Below are positions 35,790-44,574 of a stretch of DNA of 64,000 nt, in pieces; positions within the stretch are counted from its first letter, which is position 1; each line of letters begins with the position of its first letter. The position numbers and the translations under genes were made by a program. A model generated the notes under the pieces. That model was not told where the DNA came from and made no database searches. It saw only the letters and a list, made by a program, of their open reading frames with translations. The DNA is taken from assembly GCF_026183695.1 (NCBI RefSeq), contig NZ_JAPFRD010000006.1, positions 56,217 to 120,216 on the forward strand. The letters are read 5' to 3'. This DNA is from Alteromonas aquimaris (lineage in GTDB: Bacteria; Pseudomonadota; Gammaproteobacteria; Enterobacterales; Alteromonadaceae).

Positions 35790-36695
35790 TTACCAGTAGG
35801 AAGACGCATCTATCCGTTGATGGAGTTTAGGTTTCTCTTTAGCGTGAGGCCGTATCCAGCCAGTTAATTTGCTAAAATCATAATACCCCTGATTCTCCCA
35901 ACGACTCCCCGTGATGCCGAATAGAAGTTGTAGTGAGCCTCCTAAATGAATTGCTATTTTTCCTAGATCTTTTACAAATCCAGCAATTGGTAAGCCATAA
36001 GCGCCCGCAGCTATAAAGCAAATATCAAAATCTGTTTTGTAAATCTTTTCTTTGAGCTTGGTTAATTCATCTATCCAATTTGAGTCCGTGTTTTCTCCTG
36101 CAAAAGTAATGGGCGGAGATAAGAGAGTAAATGAAATATCCGTTGGCCAGATTTCATTTATTGTTGGAATGTTTCTAATATTCTTAATTTGTTGGTCAAT
36201 AGATTTAGTAAACGGATGAACGACTAACACTCTCATTCCTGAAAGTCTACTAGTCCAAGGAGCTATTTGGAACGCGTGTCTAACGATGAATGGATTAAGA
36301 TAGTCTAAGTCCGTTAATGATTCGGGCGCTGCTACACTCAATAGGCTAATTTGACGCTTATTACTCTCATCGTCACTGAACTTCCATAAGCCCATTAAAT
36401 CACTTCTAAGCGCTGCTGAAATGGACTCGTATGAAAAATATTTAATCACTCTACCAACAGGTGGAGTTACACCAGATTTAATTTTTATTTCATCTCTAAA
36501 CTCTCTAGGTACTTCCTTTTCCCGTTTAATCGCTAAAGAATGAATGACTTTTGACTCACTTCCGCCAAATCGCGCTGCCATAAACGGCTTTCCCGACGAA
36601 ATACGGTATGAAATAAAGTCGTATGTTTCTTGCGCCGAAAGCATTTTCTCTGCAAGGTTCTTGGGTAAATCTATGTTATCTTTATTGCTTTGCAT
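35790..36695 (-). CDS. unknown glycan-locus protein, paralogue of 28925-29806, inverted
   Basis: A 301-residue protein, and the only minus-strand gene in the glycan locus. It shares with the protein at 28925 the opening LPKNLAEKMLSAQETYDFIS, AARFGGSESKVIHS, LSGMRVLVVHPFTKSI and the late block AAGAYGLPIAGFVKDLG, IHLGGSLQLLFGITGSRW with final SYW. The order and spacing of motifs agree throughout, so the two are paralogues rather than chance matches. The Asp/Glu of the GT-D-type RFGDGE motif appears here as RFGGSESK. It converges with the GT10-like gene (62-nt gap) and diverges from the gene at 36975. Function unknown; a transferase is the best guess. Confidence 0.7.
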   Translation of the reverse strand: MQSNKDNIDLPKNLAEKMLSAQETYDFISYRISSGKPFMAARFGGSESKVIHSLAIKREKEVPREFRDEIKIKSGVTPPVGRVIKYFSYESISAALRSDLMGLWKFSDDESNKRQISLLSVAAPESLTDLDYLNPFIVRHAFQIAPWTSRLSGMRVLVVHPFTKSIDQQIKNIRNIPTINEIWPTDISFTLLSPPITFAGENTDSNWIDELTKLKEKIYKTDFDICFIAAGAYGLPIAGFVKDLGKIAIHLGGSLQLLFGITGSRWENQGYYDFSKLTGWIRPHAKEKPKLHQRIDASSYW

Positions 36696-36908
36696 TTTTT
36701 CTGTGAACTCGAGTAAACTACGTTAAACCTTGTTATATGTTACAGGATTAACTTTTCGTACGCTCAATAGTTCTCTTTAATTTGAACATAACTGTAAGAG
36801 AATATCATAATATTTACACGGTTTGGCACCAAGGTTACAATTGACGGGTTTATTTAGTCTCATCATTTAGAATGCTTAAAAATTGCCCCCAACTTTAAAA
36901 AATTATTC

Positions 36909-36917
36909 TGTTAGAAT
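36909..36917 (+). promoter_or_regulatory. candidate extended -10 promoter for the second glycan module
   Basis: TGTTAGAAT (36909-36917) fits an extended -10 (TG-N-TAGAAT) 57 nt before the start codon at 36975, within the 279-nt divergent gap. No clear -35 is seen at 17 nt. Confidence 0.4.
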
Positions 36918-36974
36918 ACCCCCTGAACAAAAATGATGATGAATGGTCAAAAAAATTAACGGGTTTTCCCCACG

Positions 36975-37583
36975 ATGCAAAACGATAACAGCCTATACAA
37001 TCTGGCCTTCACGCAGGAAGATGCTTCCGATCTGGCAAATCTTTCGCAAGACAACTTAAAAAAGGTTTACCCGGAACTTTATTTAAAAGCCGCTTCAACA
37101 ATTAGACGCAAACGGCGAGCGCGGAATAAAGCCAATCAACAAAGTGAAATGAGTGACGCGGCTTTACTCGCGTTAACCCATTCTACAAAGTCATTTATTG
37201 AGGAAAGCTATTTTCGTTCTCGCTGGTATCGCTATCTAAAATCAATATTGGTTAAGTTTGCACGCAGGGTATTTTTTGATAAGTCTTCTTTTGAACAGGA
37301 CATTCAACTAATTCTGACAAGTGATTTTTTCGATTCGCAGTGGTACTCGGACTTTAGTGGCGTACAAGGTGATGACAAAGCCCTGGCGCGCCATTATTTG
37401 CTGCATGGCTATGCTAATTTATTAGATCCGTCATCATCGTTTTCTACGAAAGCCTATTTACAATTTAATCCCGATATTATCTCGTCTGCACTTAATCCGC
37501 TTGTTCATTATCTGCGTCATGGCGTATTAGAGAAGCGTAAAATTGCCGAAAGTTCTTACAAAAAAACTGAAAATAATGAATAA
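36975..37583 (+). CDS. small glycan-locus protein with two WYL/PDV-like repeats
   Basis: A 202-residue soluble protein built like the one at 23448: a basic helical N-terminal half (RRKRRARNKANQQ) and two copies of the short repeat at the C-terminus, FFDSQWYSDFSG with HYLLHGYANLLDPSS (about 117-151) and YLQFNPDIISSALNPLVHYL followed by RHGVLEKRK (about 160-192). No ribosome site is obvious before the ATG at 36975. Its end overlaps the next gene, a GT2-containing protein, by 8 nt (ATGAATAA). The same order, repeat protein then large transferase, is found at 23448-28925. Confidence 0.65.
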   Translation: MQNDNSLYNLAFTQEDASDLANLSQDNLKKVYPELYLKAASTIRRKRRARNKANQQSEMSDAALLALTHSTKSFIEESYFRSRWYRYLKSILVKFARRVFFDKSSFEQDIQLILTSDFFDSQWYSDFSGVQGDDKALARHYLLHGYANLLDPSSSFSTKAYLQFNPDIISSALNPLVHYLRHGVLEKRKIAESSYKKTENNE

Positions 37584-39666
37584 GCACCATAACCATACTT
37601 CTTTTAAGACGTTTGCTCAGAACGTGCTAGGTTTCAATGATGTGACTGATACTGAACTAGAAAACCTCAATGGCGAATTAGATTATTCTTATTCTGTAAA
37701 TAAGGTAGATGAGAAAGTTGAATTATTGAGCGTTTTATCCAGTAAAAAGGGTAACGTCGAACGTTCATGCATAATCAAGGGCGATGACGAAACGTTTGCC
37801 TCCTTAGTTCCAACCCTACTAAACAAAAATGTCGTTCAGCTTGATCTTGCGGTGAATGTGCTGCAATCATCGCAAAACCACAATGAGATAAAGAGCGCTT
37901 TATTTGACGCAACCGAAACGCTTCGAAAAGATTATGGTCTGGCTGTTTATTATGCTGAAACGCTGGCGGAAAGCGCGTTAACAGCAGACCTAATAACTTT
38001 CTCGCTTCCTCAGTTGACCGAACTGGCAATTGTTTTGGGTAAGGAAAAAGAGCTTGCTCGTCTAATTGCTGATGAACTGCAATCGCTTCTTGCTGACATA
38101 GTGTTCTTAAAATCTGTTGAAAACTTACGATTAATTCAACAAATTCTCGCCGCTTCATCAGAAGTATCATACATCAATGAGCAGCTACTTACGTTTTCTT
38201 ACCCCGCAGACGAGTCCTCGTTTGATGCAATGTTGAGTATCTTTCTGTCAGTATCGAAAAATGTCGACGACTTTAAGGCTTTTACCGGGCGAGCAGAGTG
38301 GCAAGAACGCTTGCAATCACAGCAGGTTTTCTCCCATACCATCGAGACGCTAAGCCGTTCCCCAGTAAAAATAAATTTCATAACCGACCCTAAGCGTTTT
38401 GCCACCATCTGGCGCAGCTTTGACGAAATAAAACACGTGCGGATGTTATTTCGAGCCTGTTATTTTATCGCTGACAGTGACCAGGAGTTACTAAATTCTA
38501 TTGATACGGTTAAGCTATTGATTACTGCATTTTCAATGGATGATGCCGACTTCAATGTGGTCTATCGGGATATCAGGCGCTCATACCGAACGATTTGCTC
38601 AAGGCGGCAACTTGAACATATTTTAGAACACGTTGACGTTGAAGAACTTAGCTTAAATAAATGGATTTACCTGTTTAGCTTGTTACAACCTCTTGTTGAG
38701 GAGAGTGAGAAGCTAGGTTTCTTTACCCAGGTGATGTTAACAAATGGCATTCCTGCAATCAGTAGCGAGGTGCCGCTCACTTTCGCGGCGGCATTAGGTT
38801 TGAAAAAGTTGTCAAACGAGATTGTAAATGACAGCTTATTGGCATCTAACTGTACTCCCTGTTTGCCAACTGATGTTGATTACTCGCTAAAGGATATATT
38901 TTCCTCGGTCATTGAGGCTGGACAAACAATGACTCGTTCTGGCACTGATAAAGGGTTGGTGAGCATTATCATAACCACCTTCAATCCTGACTTGGATTTC
39001 TTCAAATTGTCATTGCATTCACTTGCACTACAAAGTTACCAAAATATTGAAGTAATAGTTGTAGATGATTGTTCAGAACAAGTCTCAAGTCATAAGATTG
39101 CTGAAATATGTGATAGCTTCGAGAGTATGCAGATCACATTTATTCGTAATCAGCAAAATGTGGGTCAATACGTCAGCAGAAATATCGCCATTCGGCAATC
39201 GAAAGGGCAGTTTATAGCAATTCAGGATGATGACGATGTCAGTCATCCCCAGCGCATTGAGCGGCAGGTGAATGCTTTGGAAAGTGAATGCTATTCAGCT
39301 TGTTTTACAAAACATGTGCGCTATTCTGATGAGGGGATGTTATCCGTTGATGATCCACGCAATTTATTAGTGTTGGGGGATGGCCCTGCGTCATTGATAT
39401 TCAGGCGCGATGTTCTAAATACTGTCGGCGGCTTTCGCGCATTTCGGTCTCGTGGAGATATTGATTTTCGTACACGCATCCAGCGTATGTTAGGTGAACA
39501 AGCGATTTATCACCTGAACATTCCACTCTATTACATGAGATCTTCGCTGAAGACTATTTCCTCACTATATGAATATTTACACGGAGACCAATTAGTGTAT
39601 TTCCGCAAACGTATAGCGATACTCAGTGGACGTAAAGCTAATCAAGAGGAGTGTGGTGTTGAGTAG
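37576..39666 (+). CDS. glycosyltransferase family 2 protein with long helical N-terminus
   Basis: A 696-residue protein. The first ~455 residues are mostly helical, without recognisable motifs, and might be a TPR-like or binding scaffold. Residues about 460-690 are a GT2 domain: LVSIIITTFNPDLDFFKLSL, VIVVDDCSEQ, NQQNVGQYVSRNIAI and the donor-binding acidic run IQDDDDVSHPQRI near residue 551. The ATG at 37576 overlaps the preceding stop; a TTG 33 nt upstream inside that gene is less likely. It is followed by another transferase whose start lies within its last codons, so 36975, 37576 and 39656 are one transcript. Confidence 0.8.
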   Translation: MNKHHNHTSFKTFAQNVLGFNDVTDTELENLNGELDYSYSVNKVDEKVELLSVLSSKKGNVERSCIIKGDDETFASLVPTLLNKNVVQLDLAVNVLQSSQNHNEIKSALFDATETLRKDYGLAVYYAETLAESALTADLITFSLPQLTELAIVLGKEKELARLIADELQSLLADIVFLKSVENLRLIQQILAASSEVSYINEQLLTFSYPADESSFDAMLSIFLSVSKNVDDFKAFTGRAEWQERLQSQQVFSHTIETLSRSPVKINFITDPKRFATIWRSFDEIKHVRMLFRACYFIADSDQELLNSIDTVKLLITAFSMDDADFNVVYRDIRRSYRTICSRRQLEHILEHVDVEELSLNKWIYLFSLLQPLVEESEKLGFFTQVMLTNGIPAISSEVPLTFAAALGLKKLSNEIVNDSLLASNCTPCLPTDVDYSLKDIFSSVIEAGQTMTRSGTDKGLVSIIITTFNPDLDFFKLSLHSLALQSYQNIEVIVVDDCSEQVSSHKIAEICDSFESMQITFIRNQQNVGQYVSRNIAIRQSKGQFIAIQDDDDVSHPQRIERQVNALESECYSACFTKHVRYSDEGMLSVDDPRNLLVLGDGPASLIFRRDVLNTVGGFRAFRSRGDIDFRTRIQRMLGEQAIYHLNIPLYYMRSSLKTISSLYEYLHGDQLVYFRKRIAILSGRKANQEECGVE

Positions 39667-40516
39667 CTTAATAATTAGTCTAACGACGATCCATTCGAGA
39701 GTTGATAAAATTCACCTGGTGATCGAATCACTACTCAATCAACAGACGTCGATTGATTTTGAGGTACGTTTGTATATTTCCGACGAAGCGTATTTGTTAG
39801 ATAAGGGTATAAAAAACGTCCCAGATACGTTGCAACGCGTAGCGAAGAATAGTGGTGGGCGATTTAACGTTTTTTATACCCAAAACATTGGGCCCTATCG
39901 TAAGTTTTTACCGCTTTTAAAAGAATACTTTGCGGACAAAATAGACTTTACCTATTTGGTGACGGTTGACGATGACACTGTATATCCTGACAACTGGCTA
40001 CAGGGGCTTATTGAGGCAAACAAAAAACACAACTGTGTTGTGGCCTACCGAGGAAGACAGTTAGTTTGTGATGAAGAATCGATAATGCCGTACAACACTT
40101 GGATTCATTCAGACTCAACGGTACTTCAACCCAGTTTGAAGACAGTGGGGACGGGTAAAGATGGTATACTTTACCGGCCGGAATATTTTCACCCTGATAT
40201 AGTAGATATAGAACAAGCACTCGCCGCCTGCAACCATGCCGATGACCTGTGGCTAAAAGTTCATACCGCTATAAACGGGGTCCCTTCGGTATTATTAGCG
40301 GAAAGCCTGGAAGAAGCGTTTAAGGATTTAGGGGAAGAAGACGATAACACGCTTTATCGAAAAATTAATAAGTTCGGCGGGAACGATGTGGCTATGAGTA
40401 ACTTACACAGGTACTTTTTAAATCGTTATAGACTAAATTTATTGGATGTTTTTAATCTGAACTTGTCAAAAAGCAGCACATGGTTAAATCCGCATTTTTT
40501 AAATAGTTACTATTAG
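39656..40516 (+). CDS. GT2-like glycosyltransferase
   Basis: A 286-residue transferase-like protein starting SSLIISLTTIHSRVDKIHLV, with the GT-A acidic motif in YLVTVDDDTVYPDNWLQGL near residue 105 and a later ACNHADDLWLKVHTAINGVP that resembles the acceptor or second acidic site of such enzymes. The start is a non-ATG codon. The ribosome site AAGAGGA (39645-39650) fits GTG 39656 or TTG 39659, both overlapping the previous stop; 39656 is given. No signal peptide or membrane segment. About 220 nt without a gene follow before the pyruvyltransferase gene. Confidence 0.7.
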   Translation: MLSSLIISLTTIHSRVDKIHLVIESLLNQQTSIDFEVRLYISDEAYLLDKGIKNVPDTLQRVAKNSGGRFNVFYTQNIGPYRKFLPLLKEYFADKIDFTYLVTVDDDTVYPDNWLQGLIEANKKHNCVVAYRGRQLVCDEESIMPYNTWIHSDSTVLQPSLKTVGTGKDGILYRPEYFHPDIVDIEQALAACNHADDLWLKVHTAINGVPSVLLAESLEEAFKDLGEEDDNTLYRKINKFGGNDVAMSNLHRYFLNRYRLNLLDVFNLNLSKSSTWLNPHFLNSYY

Positions 40517-40734
40517 TTTTTCAAGGTCATTTGAATAAACACCAATCGAAAATGTCCTTACCTATGGCTGAGCTATCAAATATACAAGTGACCAGATAGC
40601 TAAATGCCGCATAAATGTTTGATTAGGTATTCAACGTAGCAGTCTAAATAACAAATCAACCTTATGAAAAGTAAATGAGAAAACTGCTGCAACAAAGTTT
40701 GCAAATTAAGATGAATACCACGTAATTTTCAGAG

Positions 40735-41712
40735 ATGAGATATTTGATGTCCAAAATAAAGACAAAGCTTCATAAAATTTTTCGCAACTTAATGCCGACA
40801 AGAGGTATGCGAATTGATCGCACACCAGCTCACGTACTCGAGGCAAGAAAGCTGCTTGCTGGGGTCAATCTTGTAGGTTTTTCTGAAGTTTTTTCCGGGA
40901 ACTTTGGTGATTTAGTGGGTCCTTACATTTACCAAAAATTAACAGGAAAAACAGCAGAAACTTTTCCTGTGAATAAACAAAAAGTGCCTGAGGAGAGGAA
41001 ACACTTTTTAATTATCGGCAGTATTTTGCATTTTTCGACAAACCAATCGCATTTATGGGGTATAGGTTTAATGAAAGCTAGAGACGTCGAAAAACACAAA
41101 GAGGTTTTCAGTGCGTCTCGAATCTTCGCGGTACGCGGTCCAATTACAAGAAAACATCTTATATCAAGCGGAATAATTAGTGAGCGCCATCCTCTGGCCT
41201 ATGGTGACCCTGCGATATTATTGCCTCTTTTTCATAACCCAGAGTGTGAAAAGAAATATGAAATTGGTCTGATTCCTCATGTAAAGGATTACGAGAAGGT
41301 TAAAGAAAGATATAAAGATCAACCACACGTGCGGGTCATTCAGTTGGGTGATTTAGGATATGAATTTTCAAATATCGAGCCTGTTATAGATGAGATTAAA
41401 GAGTGTCAACGAGTGATTTCTTCTTCGTTGCACGGAGTAATAGTTTGCCACTCTTATGATGTACCTGTTTGTTGGGCTAACTTCACTGAGGTAACGAAAA
41501 GAGGTAAGTCCGGTACCAGCCATACTAAATTTAAAGATTATTATCTTTCAGTAGCGCTCGAGTGCCCGAATCCTGTAGATCTCACTACTCAATTATTCAG
41601 TGAAGCCGACTTAACGTTTACGTTACCAGAGAAAGGTAAAATCGAAGAGTTGCAAAAAGGTTTGATAAATTTTGCGCCCTTTAATATTTCACACAATCCA
41701 CTATCTTCATAA
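40735..41712 (+). CDS. polysaccharide pyruvyltransferase family protein
   Basis: A 325-residue protein of the PS_pyruv_trans family, which transfers pyruvate from phosphoenolpyruvate to sugars as a ketal, adding negative charge. Visible landmarks: VGFSEVFSGNFGDLVGPYIY near residue 45, the mid-region IFAVRGPITRKHLISSG with YGDPAILLP, and SSSLHGVIVCHSYDVPVCWA near residue 230, the family active-site block containing His. Two close start codons exist, 40735 and 40747; the second has the better ribosome-site spacing and would shorten the product by four residues. It is followed 5 nt later by a sulfotransferase-like gene, so two acidic decorations are encoded side by side. Confidence 0.85.
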   Translation: MRYLMSKIKTKLHKIFRNLMPTRGMRIDRTPAHVLEARKLLAGVNLVGFSEVFSGNFGDLVGPYIYQKLTGKTAETFPVNKQKVPEERKHFLIIGSILHFSTNQSHLWGIGLMKARDVEKHKEVFSASRIFAVRGPITRKHLISSGIISERHPLAYGDPAILLPLFHNPECEKKYEIGLIPHVKDYEKVKERYKDQPHVRVIQLGDLGYEFSNIEPVIDEIKECQRVISSSLHGVIVCHSYDVPVCWANFTEVTKRGKSGTSHTKFKDYYLSVALECPNPVDLTTQLFSEADLTFTLPEKGKIEELQKGLINFAPFNISHNPLSS

Positions 41713-41717
41713 TATTT

Positions 41718-42713
41718 ATGCAATTAATTTTACATATTGGTACGCACAAAACGGGTACAACGACAATTCAACAGCAATTGTCAGCTCAAAGACAATGGTT
41801 AAAAGAGCAGGGATGCTGGTATCCCAGTTATAAGGAACTATTTCCAGATGTCGACAATCATTACTCCCATTTAGATCTCGCTAAAGGTCTAATGGGGCAA
41901 AGCAAAAAATTTACTGTCGAACAGGTAGAAGAATACTTTTTTCGATTGCATCAGATCGCGCTTCAAAATGGTTATCAGAAAGTATTGATCTCGGCTGAAG
42001 CTTTTTATAGAGCAGCGTTGGGTAATAATGAAGGTTCTATTTGGGATAGAAAGGAAAACTATATAAAGAAACTACGCTCTATCATCAAATTCGATGATGT
42101 TCGTGTAGTCTTAGTACTGAGACCCTATGCTAGTTATTTGGAGTCTTTATATTCAGAACACGTGAAGGTCACCGCTTATAAAGGCGATATTCTCCGCTTT
42201 CTGAGAGAGTATCCAGATCGCTTTTGTCATGATAAGCAGTGCGAGCTTTGGTCAAAACATATTGGCGAAGTTGACGTTTTATACTTCGAAGATTTGATCG
42301 AAAGGGGTAATGTCACAGCTAATTTTCTTCACGCTCTTGGCATTTCAGCATTCCCTGTAAACGAAGAAAAGAAAAGAGCAAATGTCGCACTACCACCCCC
42401 GTTAATCGAGATGAAAAGGTTATTTAATCAGGTTGAGCAAGATAGAGGGATTTTAAATAAATATGCTAAGATGCTCGCCCAAGTTGCCAAGCTGGATAAA
42501 TTTACCGCGCGATTTGAAGGCGCTAAAAGTTTCTTCGATGTTGCTGAGCAGGAAAAAGTCATTCAGAAAATTCTTAGTGAAGATTCAATATCCACGGGAA
42601 GTGGATTTGTAGACAAAGAACGTTTGACCAAGGTCAATAATAAGAAGCTGAAATTTGAAGGATTGAGTCAAAGAGATGTGGCACTTATATCGTCATTACT
42701 ATTATCGCTTTAA
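41718..42713 (+). CDS. sulfotransferase family protein
   Basis: A 331-residue protein with the most canonical of the three sulfotransferase loops in the locus: LILHIGTHKTGTTTIQQQLS, with Lys11 and the Thr-rich loop that holds the 5'-phosphosulfate of PAPS. The 3'-phosphate site is visible as VVLVLRPYASYLESLYSEHV near residues 131-152. No membrane anchor is present. It probably sulfates a sugar of the locus glycan. Its last 38 nt overlap the start of the next transferase gene in another frame, which implies tight translational coupling. Confidence 0.8.
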   Translation: MQLILHIGTHKTGTTTIQQQLSAQRQWLKEQGCWYPSYKELFPDVDNHYSHLDLAKGLMGQSKKFTVEQVEEYFFRLHQIALQNGYQKVLISAEAFYRAALGNNEGSIWDRKENYIKKLRSIIKFDDVRVVLVLRPYASYLESLYSEHVKVTAYKGDILRFLREYPDRFCHDKQCELWSKHIGEVDVLYFEDLIERGNVTANFLHALGISAFPVNEEKKRANVALPPPLIEMKRLFNQVEQDRGILNKYAKMLAQVAKLDKFTARFEGAKSFFDVAEQEKVIQKILSEDSISTGSGFVDKERLTKVNNKKLKFEGLSQRDVALISSLLLSL

Positions 42714-44574
42714 ACTATTACCCATTCTTATTAGTTCGAAGCGGGATATCTGTACTCTACTCAATAAGCTCCGCCATCTAGACTTCGGTAAGGATAGCTC
42801 GAATTTTATTCCTTCTTTTTATCAGGCGCTTAGATCGTATCCATCACTACTTCCTCGTACACTTGCCGTGCGAGATGAGCTCTATGAAGATAAATGGAAT
42901 AATCAGCAGATTTGTTTAGTAGCTGCAGCGTTGGCTGGTAGGGATAATGTTGGAAGCGATTTAATATCTAAATCATTGCTACTTAAGTTGTTGCAAGGGG
43001 TAAGAGAAGGCCTGCCTGAGCCTATAGCAAGCAGAATAATTCAGATTGCATTAAATCGACTTGAATTAAATACAGTGTTTCAAGAAGTGGATGACCCTAA
43101 ACTTCCATTATCTGATAATGTACTAACGATTCTTTTCAATCACATTCCAGATCATTCTATCAATCAATATGGTGGGAGATTTTCTCGTCTGTTTGAGCAA
43201 TGCGGCGGTATTTCCCACTATCAGGAAAGCGCCAACCTTTTTGCAAACAAGTTTCCAGCCTTGGTAGAGCATCATGAGTTTTTAAAATTAATAGATATAC
43301 GAATTAAATCCCAAACACATGTTAATCCAGCTTGGTTTGTTCATTTACTTAAAACAAGCGCAGGGAATGAGTATCGTGTGGTCATAAAGACTGTTGAACG
43401 ATTCATACTTTATCTATCCGAAAAAAAGGTCAAAAGAGATAGAATCAAAGGTATCATAGAAGCGACTTTAAAGCGGTCAATCGATGATGCACTCGCTTTG
43501 TCACACTTATATTTTGATAAGGTGCCAGCAAGTACAACAAAGCACGTTGAACTTTATTGTTGGTATCTAGCAACCCTCGGTCGATTTACTGAAGCGAAAT
43601 CTCACTACTTTTCGCATATTGATAAATCCAGTTTTTTTTCCACCCAACTACAAAAAATAAAACTGGTGGAAGCAACGAATCATCATGCCAAGATTTTCTG
43701 TTCATTTAACAATGAAATTGACATTTTACCTAGCTTTTTGGCGTATTACAGGTCATTAGGAAACGTTTTATTCTACTTAGTTGACAATGGGTCTACGGAT
43801 GGAACACTTGAATATCTGAAGTCTCAAGCTGATGTAAATCTTTTTTATACTGAAGAGAGCTTCAATGATTCTAAGTTCAATGCAACTTGGATTAACGCTT
43901 TAATCAGTCAGTATTCTTCCAAAGATGAACTAATCATAAAAGTGGATGCCGATGAATTTTTAATGTATCCAGACATGTTAGAAAAACCTATTGAGACATA
44001 TTTGACTGAAAGAAGCATTGAACCGATCGACAGTATTTTTGGCGCTTTAATAGACTTATATCCTAAATACTTATCTGATATGGATAATAAATCTGTACCA
44101 GAATACATTACGAATACACCAAAATTCTTTGACAAAGTTGATTTCATATTTCCCATCGTTTCACCTCCCTATGCGAGATTAAGTGGGGGGATAAGAAAGC
44201 GTGTATTGGGTGCGGCGCTCACTAATTTGACGAAGTCACCCATCGTTAGAGGTGGAGGGGAAGTTATACATTTTAACGCTAATCACTATACCAGTCCCGT
44301 TAGAATGGCCGGAGAAGTAGTTGGCTTGGCACATTATAAAATAATGCCAAAATACAAGGAAAAGTTAAAAACCCAATTGTCGCGGGGAGAACATTATGGA
44401 GGCGGCAGACGTGAACGTGCTATGTTGAAGTTATCAAATGTTGAAAGCTCCCTGGTAGATGAAGCTGCTCTGGCTTTTTCCCATAAGCTCAATTTGTCTG
44501 AAGTCGTAAGTAATAATGAAGAGCTACTTAGCCTTCTAAAGCACTTTCAGGATAAATCACTGGCAAGCAAATGA
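42676..44574 (+). CDS. glycosyltransferase family 2 (Glyco_tranf_2_4 type)
   Basis: A 632-residue protein. Residues about 1-330 are helical with TPR-like character. Residues about 335-560 form a transferase domain of the Glyco_tranf_2_4 kind: FCSFNNEIDILPSFLAYYRS near 340, YLVDNGSTDGTLEYLKSQ, and the metal-binding IIKVDADEFLMYPDM near 420. A basic segment RLSGGIRKRVLGAAL follows. The ATG at 42676 lies inside the previous gene; no other start codon occurs for a long stretch, so the overlap is real if the N-terminal part is translated. Its stop overlaps the next start by four bases (ATGA). Confidence 0.8.
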   Translation: MWHLYRHYYYRFKLLPILISSKRDICTLLNKLRHLDFGKDSSNFIPSFYQALRSYPSLLPRTLAVRDELYEDKWNNQQICLVAAALAGRDNVGSDLISKSLLLKLLQGVREGLPEPIASRIIQIALNRLELNTVFQEVDDPKLPLSDNVLTILFNHIPDHSINQYGGRFSRLFEQCGGISHYQESANLFANKFPALVEHHEFLKLIDIRIKSQTHVNPAWFVHLLKTSAGNEYRVVIKTVERFILYLSEKKVKRDRIKGIIEATLKRSIDDALALSHLYFDKVPASTTKHVELYCWYLATLGRFTEAKSHYFSHIDKSSFFSTQLQKIKLVEATNHHAKIFCSFNNEIDILPSFLAYYRSLGNVLFYLVDNGSTDGTLEYLKSQADVNLFYTEESFNDSKFNATWINALISQYSSKDELIIKVDADEFLMYPDMLEKPIETYLTERSIEPIDSIFGALIDLYPKYLSDMDNKSVPEYITNTPKFFDKVDFIFPIVSPPYARLSGGIRKRVLGAALTNLTKSPIVRGGGEVIHFNANHYTSPVRMAGEVVGLAHYKIMPKYKEKLKTQLSRGEHYGGGRRERAMLKLSNVESSLVDEAALAFSHKLNLSEVVSNNEELLSLLKHFQDKSLASK

